Below, one piece after another: positions 21,574 to 33,348 of a stretch of 64,000 nt of DNA. The stretch spans positions 744,001 through 808,000 of the forward strand of contig OOIN01000011.1 of assembly GCA_900323505.1 (NCBI GenBank), in the 5' to 3' direction. Below the pieces are notes generated by a model. It was not told where the DNA came from and ran no database searches. It saw only the letters and a program-made list of their open reading frames with translations. Within the stretch, counting starts at the first letter, position 1; every line of letters starts with the position of its first letter. The position numbers and the translations under genes are program-made. Source of the stretch: Ustilago trichophora (Eukaryota; Basidiomycota; Ustilaginomycetes; Ustilaginales; Ustilaginaceae).

Positions 21574-24500
21574 TCGTGCAAAGGAAAGGGGTGGATAGCA
21601 ACCGGTTGGGTTGCTTTAGGGGTAAAGGTGTCGAGACGTCTGAGCCACTCGACCGAGCTGCTAAAGAAAGCAGCTGAGCTAGTTGTGCGTGTCTGTTCAC
21701 TAGCGGGGCAAAAAGAGCTGCGCTTCTACGAACAAGACAGTCGATGCCGATACCCAAAAAGATAGCAGGTAGCCGGAAATGCCGAAGAGCTGCCTAAATG
21801 GAATCTGTAGAGCTAATCAGGAGACTGCGCTGCTGAGCACGGTCGGCACTTTGAGCAGGCGTGCGTGTTTGTAGCGATGCGTCGCGCGAGCAATTCGGAC
21901 AAGATGAGGCGTTAGCGGCGAAGCGATCTGAGCGAACGCCGCAGTGACCGACGAGGTGGGGTTCTTGGTCGAAGCGATACCGCTCGGGCCTTGTTGCCTG
22001 TGTAGCTGAGCGGGTTGCCGAAGAGCGATGAGGGCGGAGAAGGCGAACCGTGCAGTATGGAAAAGCGTACCAGCTTGCAGGGTTGAGGTGGGCGTAGCAG
22101 GTGAGGAGTCAGTAGGCGGTCCAAGCGGAGGCTTTTGTTTGGTGGAAGAGAGTTGGTGCTAGTTGGTGAGCAAAGCCTGAGCCGGTCAGACGTCAAAGGT
22201 TGATCGTTCTACGAGGAGGATCTCTAGTAATTGGTGGTGGAAGCCAGGAGGGGGGAGATGGTATGATACAGTTGGGATGGTGTGGTTCAACACACGACGG
22301 GGGCGTTCCGATCCAGCACCCGAGTATATGAAGGAAAGGGGAATCCCAAGATGAGCATGACAGGATGGGCCGGAAATGTAGAGGAGGATTTCCTGGCCGA
22401 CGGAGACATCTCAAGCGGAGCTGGACAAGCGAGCACTGTATGCACCATCATGGGATGCGCCTGAAGAGCCGATACTGTATCGAATCAAGAGAGAGGGAGA
22501 GAGAGAGTCTGTGTACAGTACAGTACTGTAGTCCGGAGAGAATAGAGTTACGCATGAAGCGAGTGTCTGCTGATCACACCGGTCTGTTGGGCTTGGCAGC
22601 CTGCGGTCCATTCAAAAGAAAGGGCGTTGGACGAAAAGAAGGAAGCCGACTGAGACGGTGGGTATCAGTTGATGGGAACCAAGCGAGAAGAGACGACGAA
22701 GGCAGAGACACGACACTCTCACAGCCGAGGCGTTGATGCATACGAGAGAGCCAAAAAGAACAGAAACCAGTCAGACAGCGCGCCTGCTTTTTTTTCTTTT
22801 TTATATATATTCTATTTGTCATTTTATTTTATGATAAAAAAATAAAGTGTCCACAGGCCTGATTAGGAAGGAGTGAATCGCATGGTGCGATGATGGCACC
22901 GAATTCGTCGGTATCGACTGTGGTAACTGTAGGTCCTGCGTGTGCTTGAGCTGATCTCTATGTGCTCTGCATCACGCATTCGTGCGTTTCCATGGGAATC
23001 AAGACGAGCCAAAGCCGTTGGCGGCTCATTGGCGAGGCACAGAGGGCGTAGGTCGGATGCACAAAGGATAGAGAGTCGGCAGTCTTGGTTGTGACGACGC
23101 TACACACTGCACTAGAAGAGTGTACTGTATGAGTAATACCAATCGGAAACCAGCACGGTCGGGTCATCGGCTCTGCTTTGTGCGAGAGAGAAAGAGCACG
23201 CAACGAGGCCTCTTGGCTGCGTTGACTGCGATATCAGACATGATCGCGGCCTGACACCCACTCATCGCCGAAAAGGCGACCCAAGCACTCATGCATATGC
23301 AAGTGCAGCACTCACACAGGAAAATAAAAAATAAACATAAAAATAAAAATAAAAAACCAGAGACAGCCCTATTCGATGGGGACGCTCTCGGTCACAGTTC
23401 AGCAACCAAGCATCATCAAGCTCAACACACGCTCTCTATCTTACTGAATTGCCTCCTATCATCGGCCATCTCCCAGCAGCTTACCTCACTCTTGGAGCTA
23501 CAGAAACGCGCTATAATTTGAGAACAGATCTCAGTCGCGGCCCCTCGAAGTTTTTGTTCGAGTTTCCTTTACAGCAGATATGAGCTGTAAGTATGGAAGT
23601 TGTGACGCGAGCAAACAAGAAGAGGAGTCAAATTTGAAGGTCTGAGGCAGATTTGTTTGGTCACAGTCAGCCAGCCTGTCTTGACTCTTGTCGGGGGGGC
23701 GTTTCAACCAAGCGGCTGATCATAACCTTGGTGGCCGCCTGAGCCGCAGCCGTCGGGATGACAAAGAGGCACTTCAACTGTGTCCATAGGAACACTTAGT
23801 TCATTGTAATTTTATTATTATTAAAAATAAAAAAGATCCACAGAATCAGCCAGCCAGCCTGCTTCTAGAAAATGCACGAGTCAGCGGCAGCCACAGAAAG
23901 ACACTTTTTTTCTTCTTCTCTTTCTTTTGCGTTTCTCTGGGTGGAACAAGGCTCTCAGCTCTCTGCTGCACGCCATCACTCTGATCTCTCGCCCAATGTT
24001 ACGGGCTGCCCTCTTGACTCCTCTCGTCTGCTGGCTCTCGAGGTTTGGATTGTCCCGACTTTTCCGATGTGACGTGCTCCTGGCGTAGCCAAGAGTCTGG
24101 CAGGCTTGGAGATCTGCACCGCGGCTCCTTCTTTGGTACTTGACCTTGTTGAGTTCTCAGTGTGGCTGCGACACGCCTCGCATCACAATCAGATCAGTCC
24201 CATAATACTGTACGTGCGCTTGCGTGCGGCTAACGAGAGCTTTGATTGGATGCGAGCCATCGAGTCAAGGAACGCTCGAAACAAGCGTCTGCAAGGTAAC
24301 ACGCACTGCTTCAAACAGACTTGCCTTTGAACGCCGGCGACCGTATCACTGTTTGTGACTATGCCTGTGACCAGCCAGTAGAAAGGAACGTGCAGCCAAA
24401 AGACGACGATGATGATACAGTACCCATACGCTTCATCAAACCACAAAAAAGCACGCCTTGGTCTTTGATCTGGATGGACGAGGAACGTTCATTCCTTTGG

Positions 24501-24771
24501 GTTGAGCCATTGTCCCTGCCAACGCGCGCTAAATCACCCTTTTGACTTCTCGACTCGACTTTGCTGGCTTGACATCTTTGCATGTTTCGTGAGACGCCGA
24601 GGCTTTCGTAGAAATCAGACGACGAGGTCATGGGAGCTCGAACAAAAAGGGAGACAGATTGTCGGAGACTCTCAGCCAATTACAGTGTAATTGCAGCCTT
24701 ACCAGACCCTTGGGGTTCAACCGCCAGAGACACTCTGGCAATAACTTCCCCGGACAATAAGACGAGCATTT

Positions 24772-24772
<1 letters not shown>
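21574..24772. promoter_or_regulatory. Long upstream region of the Con7-like gene, proximal half
   Basis: No credible protein was found here; frames are short and lack family signatures. Features seen are six TACTGTA/TACAGTA heptamers (22473, 22514, 22519, 22524 overlapping; 23123; 24206; 24416), A/T-rich runs at about 22788-22850, 23320-23357 and 23806-23833, and a short GA run at 22489-22507. It probably contains promoter elements and a long 5' leader of the leftward Con7-like gene. Confidence 0.45.

Positions 24773-24857
<85 letters not shown>
24773..24857 (+). repeat. Pure poly(A) tract, 85 nt
   Basis: This is an uninterrupted run of 85 adenines. It may be an expanded homopolymer or the tail of an old retroposed copy. 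No target-site duplication or recognisable retrogene is visible next to it. Confidence 0.95.
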
Positions 24858-24859
<2 letters not shown>

Positions 24860-27398
24860 TTCGGGTGAGCCGTCCAGAGTGACTGCTCAAAAAAGCTGGG
24901 ATGAATGGCAGTGACACAGCTCTGGTACGCATGAACTCTGAACAGACTCAGCTGAAGCTCCGCCAACCTCGCTTACCCGACGCGAGCCCCTCTTGCCGGT
25001 CACAAAGGTCTCGAACGTTCTCACTCTTTGCTTCTCCCGGATCCTCGCTGCTTGGACTTTGCTCTCATCGCCCAAACGAGAAAGACCAACAAAAAAAAGA
25101 AGAAAAGAAAAGACGTGCTTTGCGATCGCACCTCTGGCCGTCGCCATCGCGATGCTGGCCACTTGGCTTTGCCTCTTCTGAGCCGAGAAAGTGTGTCTAT
25201 CAACCTGCCCGTTGTGCATCCTTTTTGCACTTCCTTATCAAAGCCCACCCTACGGAGCGACTGTATCGGCCGACGAGCATGATCAGGAGCGAACCAAAGA
25301 CCCAAGCGCCTCAAAATAAAAGAAAAGAAAAAAGAGCTTTAATCACATTCGGTTCTGCGCTTCCTTGTCAAACCAAGTTCAAAGGTGTCTCCAACTCTCG
25401 AGCAAATCGGCATGAAACTCGACGACAAGCTATGATGAATGAGCAACGCATGAAAGATAGCATCTCCGAAACGAGAGTGGGTGACAAGAAAGGGCTCATC
25501 TAATCGCCTCCTTTTTCTTTTCCCATGCACTGTCACGCATAGTAGGATTCAGATGCAAACACCATCACCACCTCTGCAACAGTCACACCTCTTCGGAAAG
25601 GGCAGCCATCCTTTCCTTCGAGTGGCTGTGGGCTTCGGTGCATCATGTCGGAAAGCACTCTGAACGCGCTCTCGCAGGCTGCATGAACGGATGCAAGACG
25701 TGTTTTTTCTTCTCCGACGACCAGCAGCTGACTCTGTGCGTCCGCATGAGCCGCTCTCTCTCTTTACCGGTGTTTTTGGTGGTCATGCTGTAGTTGCAGA
25801 CTTGAGCGCTGCAGTTGGTTGGTCCATGCATCTATCAGATCTCTAGGCAATTTCTGCTTTCGGCCGTCACAGAGCGTCGCCGCATCTGCTGGCTGTACTT
25901 GCAAAGAGTAATTGCGCAAACAACCAAACAAGAAACAGATATCGGCTCTTACCCTCGGCCCTCACTGATGAGCGAGGGTGTCGGGGTAAGCTCGCAACAA
26001 TGAAAACACCATCCTCGTCAAAAAGGATAAGACGAGCAAAGCCCCGCTGCCGGTCAAAGGCCTTGTCTCCCATGACTTGCTTTGCAATGCGATACAGCAC
26101 CAAGCCGGACCAGTGTCTCACAGCAACAATCGGATATTGCCAAGATGAGGCATTGCCGGAAAAAAGACACTAAAAAAGCCATTGCTCCTGCTGCTCCTGC
26201 CCTGACTAAGTTACTGTGCAGTGACATGGTCCCAGCGAAGTTAATGGCCGGTCCCAGCTCTCCCTGTTACATGAGCAGATCATGACTCGGCTAAGGGGCG
26301 CAGAGGCCCGACTTTTGTCTTGTGTGGCTGCACGGTCTGGATGCATCAAGAGCTCTGTGGTCTTTGCTAGTTTGCTTGGTTCCGGAACGTCCCGATCGAC
26401 TTTTACATGGGGCGCTAGAGGCGTCCAAGCTCCACTACTCATGGTGTTGATCTCGGTGTCGTATCATCAGCGCTGTTCTTTTGATAAAGCCGTCGGCTTG
26501 GTCTTTCAGAGTGTGAGGCGGAGCTCAAAAGCGCTTTTCTCTCCTTGATGACATGGCAGAGCTCGAGATGGAATCCGCAACGACGATGATTGTGGATACC
26601 CTTGGCCCACGGTATTGACGATGATCACGTTCGAGTAAATTCATACCGAGAAACAGGCGTTGGGGTTCCAAACCGTCGTGTTGCCCGCGAACACGACGAC
26701 ACTCCTGTCTTGGAAACGACTCGCTCGCATCTCATTGGGTCTTGGGTTTCCTTTTGCCACCGACGCGACGCTGTTCAGCAGGGTCAGACAAAATCGACTT
26801 TTTGTCTGAGATTTCAGCGGGGTGCAGACCTCCTTACCCGATTCGAAGCTGGCTTTGCCGCATCAGAGCACCAGCAGCCGAAGCGGATATCCGAGTCAGA
26901 TGATAAGCCTTGTTGTTGGTGTTGATCCTCTTTGTTTGCGCCATCGCATTGCGAACTTTGTTATTCAATTATCCCTGTCTGCGGGTCATCTCGCTGGCTG
27001 GACCGGCTCCGTTGGCTTTCAACACGCTTTTCCCATGCTCTCCTCCAGACGGCTTGAAATGCTGTGCTAGATTGCTGGTTCTCCTTGCCGAATTGTGTTC
27101 TTTTTCTCTTGGCCTCCCCTCAAATTGCCAAAATCAGATTTTTCGACCTGTTTTTCGACCTCAGCATCACGAGAGAGAGGCAGGCATGTCGCGAGCAATG
27201 TCCTAGCTAGGCGCCGGTCACCTTTGACCAACCTCCAAGATTGAATAACAAAATGCGGGGAAGTCATCACCTCGCCTCCTTAACTTACCACGGTTAGATG
27301 AATTCACGATGTTCCCCTACATGAGCTGGCTGAGCTTGGCTTCATCCTCCTTGCGCGATCGGGACCAGTTCTTTTTTCTCTCTCTCGGGACCAGTTCT

Positions 27399-27443
<45 letters not shown>

Positions 27444-28950
27444 GTCGGCGCTTCCATCACAAGGTCGGCGCTTAACAGTGTAGCACATGGTTGACTTCTT
27501 ACCTGTTCAGCTGCTTTTGTCATGCTTGGCTGTCGTGACTGGTCTGGAACTCTTGAACGACGCCGCCGATTTTCTTCTTGAATCGCTTCTACCAGCTTTA
27601 GGTCGCAGCTCGCTTGATGAAATGTAATCAAGAAGAGTCTGGGTCGCGCTCGTCCGAGTTCTTGCGTGTCGCAATGATAGAATGCCCGCCTGTGTTTCCT
27701 CCAGCCATCCTTCGGCCGCGGTACCCGGATGCTCGGAACGCAACCCAGAACCAGCTCCATCTTGCCCACCAAACAAGTCCGTTCGCATCCCGTACAGGTC
27801 ATTCGCCAAAGCTCTCTACTGGGTTTACAGTCAAGCTAGCTCCTGTTCCTGCTGAACTGCGTCCTTCCATACCTTCAATGCAATGGCCGATGCCACTGCT
27901 GTGAATCGGACAAGTACGTAATCGTCCGGAATTTGCTGGCACAACCATACTGTGTAGCTTTTCCGACACACTACTTTTGGTTCCGACTGATACGATCTGG
28001 CAGGTCTTATCCCGAGACGAAAGCATCTCCAGCCTACAGTAGGCGAAGACAAAAAAAAAAAAAAAAACATCGGCAGACAGTGTATGAATATTGCGCTTGT
28101 TGTGCCCACGGAATCGTAGCCCAACGCCGTCGGAATGGTACCCGATTCGCGAACATGATCCTGGTATTCATGTCTCTGGTTTGGCCTTTCCGAGAATCGG
28201 GAGTGAGTCTTTCGCACGTATTCAAACCAAGTCAGCCAGAGAGCCGATTTTGAGGCAATGCATCGGCGATACACTCGCACTCGCATCAACACCTAGCCTG
28301 GCTATCTTATCCCGTCACTTCCACGCAGCATGGGGTTTGTCGACGAAACACAACGGACTTTGGCATTGAGGGTATAGGCTCAGTGATGACAAGACTTCGA
28401 GACGCTACATAATCAGGGTAATGAGAAGTCGTTGGAGATGGCTGCTTTGCGTCGTAAGGTGGTGTTCGCCTCGTACCACGTCCAACACGCTGCCATCTGT
28501 ATAACGTTGCGACTGCGCGTTTGACTCATTCTGGCAAGCCGGTCGAGCCGAAATCGACGTAGGTTAGTGTTCACACCAGGGGCTCGTTTGTGACTTACCA
28601 TGGAGACGTGCTCAGAGAGCAAAGGCTAAGGTGAGCATGCTTGGTGCAAAGCCTCTTTGGTTGAAGAAAAGGTACTGGGTATCGAGGTACGGGTGCGGCA
28701 TCGCTTGCAGAATGCGGTTGATGTTCAGCTGAAAAGCGAATGAAGACAGCGAGGTAGCAGGCTTTTTTTTTGAGTGGCGAGAGTACGCCGTGTTCAGTGG
28801 CGTCCAAAAGTACGTCCTGCTATAGGTGCAGAACGAGAGATGGCGCTAGGATGCGGGGACGATAGGTCGTGTCGGCGGTGCACGTGAGAAGGCCAGGAAT
28901 GCAGAGTGATCCTCAGAGTGCTGCTTGCCAGCAGAACGTGTCGAATAGAC
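24858..28950. other. Gene-free region, distal half of the Con7 upstream spacer
   Basis: This reaches to the 3' end of the leftward DUF2420 gene. I find no protein family, tRNA or snRNA. It holds A-rich runs (25090-25110, 25313-25335, 28049-28066), the CT tract at 27403-27439 and a duplicated 26-mer just before it. A 98-codon frame at 26910-27206 starts with a hydrophobic stretch but overlaps other frames and has no conserved motif. Confidence 0.4.
27361..27439 (+). repeat. Tandem 26-bp duplication followed by a (TC)n microsatellite
   Basis: A 26-bp unit beginning GGGACCAGTTCTTTTTTC at 27361 is repeated at 27387. The second copy runs into a TC dinucleotide tract ending at about 27439. Confidence 0.9.
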
Positions 28951-31362
28951 TCAATCCACCTTGACACGTTTGCTTTCCGCTTCGTAATCGCCTTGCTCGT
29001 ACTGAGCATTATCGTCGTCCTCATCGGCCAGACCGCGCTTGCGTTGTGCGGTGGTCTGATACGACGTTGACGCTGGCGACGACAGAGATGCGGCGTTGAC
29101 GACACCTTCACCCTGCTCTTCGGTGTACTCTACGATCTGCTCTTCTGTTTCTTCTATGGTCGAGGCGGCAAAATCGGAGAAGGTGGTGGAAGTTGGCTGG
29201 TCAGCAGACAGCTTGGCGCAGCTTGTAGTCTTCCAGGAATCGCACTTACCCTGCCAATCTTGCTCGTCGCCGGCGGCCTGGTAGGCGTGGTTTGGGTCGA
29301 GTTCTTCCAAAGTTTCCCCACGAGAGGCTCCCTCTGCTTGATGCGATGGCTCGTCTTGTTGATCCGGCTCCTCCAATTCATCCTCCTCTGCTTCAGAGCC
29401 CTCGTTGATGCTCGTGTAGAAGGTTTGCTCAGCCTCTTCACCATGGTCTTCAGCTTCGTCTGCGTATACTTGGTCTTCGTTTTCGTCTGCGTATTCTTGG
29501 TCTTCGTCCCCTTCTTCTTGTCCGTCCCATTCCACGTCGTCACCGACCTCGTCTCCTCCTTCTTGTCCCCCTTCCTCCGGCTCCCCTTCCTCTACGTCTG
29601 CCGCCTCCTCTGCATCTCCCTCCTGCCACCCTTCCGCGTGTTCTTCTCCGACTTCCTCTGCTTCTTCCTCTTCCGCTTCATCATCGTACTGTCCGAGTTG
29701 GTCGACGTGTTCGTCCTCCCGAGCTCGACCGACAAACGCCTGAGTTTCGACCTCGCCATCATGATCAGAAACGTTCTGCAGAAGGCTACCCTGTTGGATG
29801 GATGATTCGTATCCTCCGCCGACATCCCCATTCTGCTGGTTGGCGGCTTCCATAGAGGGGCCGTCAGGGGCAAGAAAATGGCTCGAGGGATCTTCGGTCG
29901 CATCCTGTGGTTGAACGCCGGATGGAAGTTGCCGAATATTTCGAGACGCGCTTTGCGATACAGGGGCAGATGTTGACTCGGGCGCTGATCCTTGAGAGGC
30001 TGCATCTGCAGAACCAATGCACCCATCAGAATTTTCAACTTTTGTTCCTTGGTCGTCGACCGTCTGTCCAACCTCAGGTTCTCTCGCAGAAGCCTCGGCG
30101 ATCGTATCCTCGACGTTCTTCAACAATGGATCGCTCTGCTGAACGAGCGTCGCAGAATCCTCTTGCTCGGAGTCATCGCTGCTGCGCTGCAATTGGTTGC
30201 CGAGGATCCCTGCGACATGTTGGGCGAGCTCGTTGTACTTGGTGATGAAACGTGGACGTTCCGATACCTGAATATGCAAGCTCGTCGTCAGTCCTAGACC
30301 GTGATGGAGCTGCAAGAGATCATCCAGGGTGATCTCGCGGCAATAGAGATTGTCTTCAGCGACAGCAAGATCCAGGTCGGGGAAAGCGAGATGCAGCTCC
30401 TGCGTCTCTTCGAGGAAATCGCCGAGGGCGTTCTTCTCTCGGAGACTGGCAAAGAGGCTGTCGAGGGGCTGCCACAGCACATCTTGCTGGACCTCGAGAG
30501 CGGGTGCCTCTACAGGCAATAGATCGTCCGATTCGTGACTTTGGTAGGCACCTTGAGCCTTGTCTGCGTGGCTCATGTAGGCCGAGATGTCGGTGGCCGA
30601 CCACATGACAAAGTCTTGACCGTTGAAGGTCACCCGTACAGTTGCGACCTCTTGCTCCTCCGAGGGGTAGTAGCCATCCATTCCATTCTCAAACGTTTCT
30701 GGAGCATCTATGCCTTCATCCCTTCCATGGTTCTCTGCCTCGCCATTGCCTTCGCTGTCGCCTTCGAGTTGATCCCTTTCTTCCAAGATGCCGGCGAGCT
30801 GGACACCGTTCTGTTCTGCAGAATGCTCGGCGTCCTGGTGCAGCTCATCTTCTTCCTCTTCGGCGTGCGTGCCGTAGTGCTGTTCTGTATGAATGCGAGC
30901 CTGCTGCACATGCCCGTTGTGACCGCCTTCGCCTCTTGCTGCCTCCCCATCGACTTGGCCACATTCTTGTTGAGCGTGCGCTTCGACGTGGGGGAGAGCC
31001 TCGTGGGAAGATTTGACCTCGCCACCGAGCTCTTGGACCGCTTCAATTTCGTAAATGTGATCTTCGGATGGCACACGGGCGGTCAGAGCGACATCCTGAT
31101 TCTCTTTGTATGAGGAGGTCGCAGATGTGGAAGCCTCAATGGTAGCTGGATGAACTGCGCTTTCGTTGAGGGGATTTGACGAGTCTTGGAAATCGACGTC
31201 GATGGCAGCCTTGTCAATCAATTCGGTGTGCATGCCAGCGTCTGACATAGCCATGCCTTCGCTACCGATATCGTCCATGGTTGCCTCTTCGGTGCTGCTC
31301 TGCAATTCAGAGTAGGTAGCTTGCGGATCCATTTCGTAATCATAGTCTGGATCCTCGTCCAT
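28951..31362 (-). CDS. Acidic DUF2420-domain protein
   Basis: Proposed gene: complement(join(28951..29153,29250..31362)). The start is the ATG at 31362 (MDEDPDYDYEMDP, context CCACCATGG); the open frame further upstream is leader. The conserved block runs from VRVTFNGQDFVMWSATD through DLDLAVAEDNLYCREITLDDLLQLH to SERPRFITKYNELA and matches DUF2420, a fungal domain of unknown function. The C-terminal half is extremely Glu/Asp-rich. The tail (KRGLADEDDD...ESKRVKVD) looks like a nuclear localisation signal. A GTAAGT...ATAG intron of 96 nt (29154-29249) fits splice consensus and joins Q to EETEEQ. It has no stop and is a multiple of three, so its retention would simply add 32 residues. Biological role unknown. 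Confidence 0.78.
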   Translation of the reverse strand: MDEDPDYDYEMDPQATYSELQSSTEEATMDDIGSEGMAMSDAGMHTELIDKAAIDVDFQDSSNPLNESAVHPATIEASTSATSSYKENQDVALTARVPSEDHIYEIEAVQELGGEVKSSHEALPHVEAHAQQECGQVDGEAARGEGGHNGHVQQARIHTEQHYGTHAEEEEDELHQDAEHSAEQNGVQLAGILEERDQLEGDSEGNGEAENHGRDEGIDAPETFENGMDGYYPSEEQEVATVRVTFNGQDFVMWSATDISAYMSHADKAQGAYQSHESDDLLPVEAPALEVQQDVLWQPLDSLFASLREKNALGDFLEETQELHLAFPDLDLAVAEDNLYCREITLDDLLQLHHGLGLTTSLHIQVSERPRFITKYNELAQHVAGILGNQLQRSSDDSEQEDSATLVQQSDPLLKNVEDTIAEASAREPEVGQTVDDQGTKVENSDGCIGSADAASQGSAPESTSAPVSQSASRNIRQLPSGVQPQDATEDPSSHFLAPDGPSMEAANQQNGDVGGGYESSIQQGSLLQNVSDHDGEVETQAFVGRAREDEHVDQLGQYDDEAEEEEAEEVGEEHAEGWQEGDAEEAADVEEGEPEEGGQEGGDEVGDDVEWDGQEEGDEDQEYADENEDQVYADEAEDHGEEAEQTFYTSINEGSEAEEDELEEPDQQDEPSHQAEGASRGETLEELDPNHAYQAAGDEQDWQGKCDSWKTTSCAKLSADQPTSTTFSDFAASTIEETEEQIVEYTEEQGEGVVNAASLSSPASTSYQTTAQRKRGLADEDDDNAQYEQGDYEAESKRVKVD

Positions 31363-31854
31363 GGTGGCTGACTTGATTTTTGTGCCTGCAGTGGAAGCGA
31401 GAAAATTGATCGTGCTGAGTAATGGGAGGCGTCTGTAAATGCTGTTGATACTCGTCGTTCCTGTAGAAACAAGACAGCCGTTGTTGGAGGATAGGAGTGA
31501 ATGTGTGTGATGAAGAGGGATTAGAGCGAAAGGTGGACGGATGGAGAGAATGTTGAGCGAGAGGAGAAGCGGAAACTGCGCGTCTCGCCAGCGCGTTTTG
31601 GGAAATTTCTGGCGCTGCGTGGAGCACATGTCACAATCTAATCCACCTTCTAGCCCATGCATCATTGTCATCGCCTCACTGGACGATGAAGGGTGCGTAA
31701 CTCCAGCGCTCACCGGGTGCACGCACATATTCAATCTGATCAATACGCAAGCATTTGCAGGCAGAGAGTGTTGGCACTCAAGCTCACCAAGTAGCATTGA
31801 GTGGAAATCTAATTTACAGTTAAAAGGAGTCCGATGATCCTGGAGAAACAACGT
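31363..31854. other. Spacer between DUF2420 promoter and thiolase 3' end
   Basis: The left part should hold the promoter/leader of the leftward DUF2420 gene, and the right part the thiolase 3' UTR. No extra gene was recognised. Confidence 0.4.
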
Positions 31855-33348
31855 TTAAGCCGAGACAATGAGAGCGGCACAGCCCATACCGGTACCTACG
31901 CACATCGAGGTGACAATGAGCTTCTTGCCGCCCTGGCGCTTAGCCTCGGCAAGACCGGTGGCGATCTGTCGAGCACCAGTGGCACCGAGAGGGTGGCCCA
32001 TAGCGATGGCGCCACCGACAGGGTTGACCTTCTTCTTGTCAAGGCCGAGGTGCTCGACCGAGAAGAGAGCCTGCGAGGCGAAAGCCTCGTTGATCTCAAA
32101 GATGTCAATGTCGTCCTTGGAGAGACCGGTGAGCTCAAAGAGGCGGGGGATGGCGTAGGCGGGGCCGACACCCATGATGTTGGGAGGAACACCAACAACG
32201 GCGCAGGTGACAAACTTGCCGATGATGGGAAGGCCGTGCTTCTTGGCAGCGCTGCGACGGGCGAGCAGGACCGAGGCGGCACCGTCACTGACCTGCGAGG
32301 CGTTACCGGCGTGAGTGTAGCCGTCCTTGGCAAAGGCGGGCTTGAGCTTGGCGAGCGACTCGACGGTGACACCCTCGCGGATTCCATCGTCGGCGTCGAC
32401 GGAACGCTCGTTGCCATCGTCGTCGGTGTACTTGACAGTAACAATCTCGCTCTTAAACTTGCCGGCCTTCTGGGCGGCAGCGGCCCTGGAGAACGACTCG
32501 GCAGCAAAGGTGTCCTGCTTGGTTCGGTCGATGTTGTACTTTTTGGCAACGTTCTCCGAGGTGATACCCATGGGCATGAGGCAGTCGGCGGCCTCCTCGT
32601 TCTCCATGACGGCATCCGACATCTTGGAGGGCATGACACCAGCACCGTAGTTGAGGGTCATGGACTCAACACCAGAGCCTGTGCCGTTTTATTTTATTTT
32701 ATTTATTTTTTTTTTGGAAGAAAGCAGAGACAGTCAGTTTATCGATTCAGCAGGTTTCATTCAGAGCTTCTTCGTGGTACTTACCAATACCGATGTCGAT
32801 CTGGCCGAGAGCGATCTGGTTGGCAATCTGGTTAACGGCAGCAAGGCCCGAAGAGCACTGTCGGTTCAAGCTGTTGCAGCCAGCAGTGTTAGGGATACCG
32901 GCCCAGAGCGAGCCCATGCGGGCCTGGGTGGAACCACCACCGGGAGCAAGGACGGTACCGACGGCAACATCCTCGATCAGCTTGGGGTCGATCTTGGACT
33001 CGGCCAGAACACCCTTGAGGGTCCAGCCGAGGAGCTCCTCGGGAGCACACTGCGAGAGACCACCCTTCTTGGCCTTGGTGATGGGGGTTCGGAGAGCCGA
33101 AACAATGACGACTGCGAATGGCAAGCAATGAGAACATCACCGGCAGAGACAGGAGAGAGGCGAAAAAAGCAATGTATATCAGTCAGCTACTGTTGGCACA
33201 CATACACGAGTCGCAGATCTTCCACACAAGGAAGGGCTCCATCCGCTGACTAGAGAAGCAGCCGTGCAGGGCGTGAATTGTACATACCATCATCGTCGTG
33301 CTCGGCGAGGATGTTCTTCTTTCCGTGACGCTGCTGGAAGGCGGACAT
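31855..33348 (-). CDS. 3-ketoacyl-CoA thiolase (ACAA1/POT1 type)
   Basis: Proposed gene: complement(join(31855..32678,32785..33111,33288..33348)), 403 aa. Introns of 176 nt (GTATGT...CAG) and 106 nt (GTAAGT...CAG) restore continuous homology: ...DDDVVIVSALRTPITKAKKGG, then GIGSGVESMTLN. Catalytic residues are the nucleophilic Cys in NRQCSSGLAAV, His in GGAIAMGHPLG and Cys in SMCVGTGMG. The overall pattern (LIPMGITSENVA-like block, GVPPNIMGVGPAYAIP, INEAFASQA) follows human peroxisomal ACAA1, which performs the last thiolytic step of beta-oxidation, rather than acetoacetyl-CoA thiolase. The N-terminus (MSAFQQRHGKKNILAEHDDD) lacks a canonical PTS2, and the C-terminus (ALIVSA) is not PTS1. Confidence 0.92.

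Noticed and set aside
26910..27206. Small secreted protein candidate with a hydrophobic N-terminus and cysteines
   Set aside because: It overlaps other frames, has no cleavage-site pattern or codon bias, and no splice or promoter support.
29260..29805. Hydrophobic 181-codon frame on the plus strand resembling a membrane protein
   Set aside because: It is the reverse complement of the Glu/Asp-rich part of the DUF2420 gene, whose acidic codons read as Phe/Leu/Val on the other strand.
33111..33124. Alternative thiolase start within intron 1 giving a cytosolic form
   Set aside because: The apparent first codon there is TTG, not ATG, so an alternative start is unlikely.
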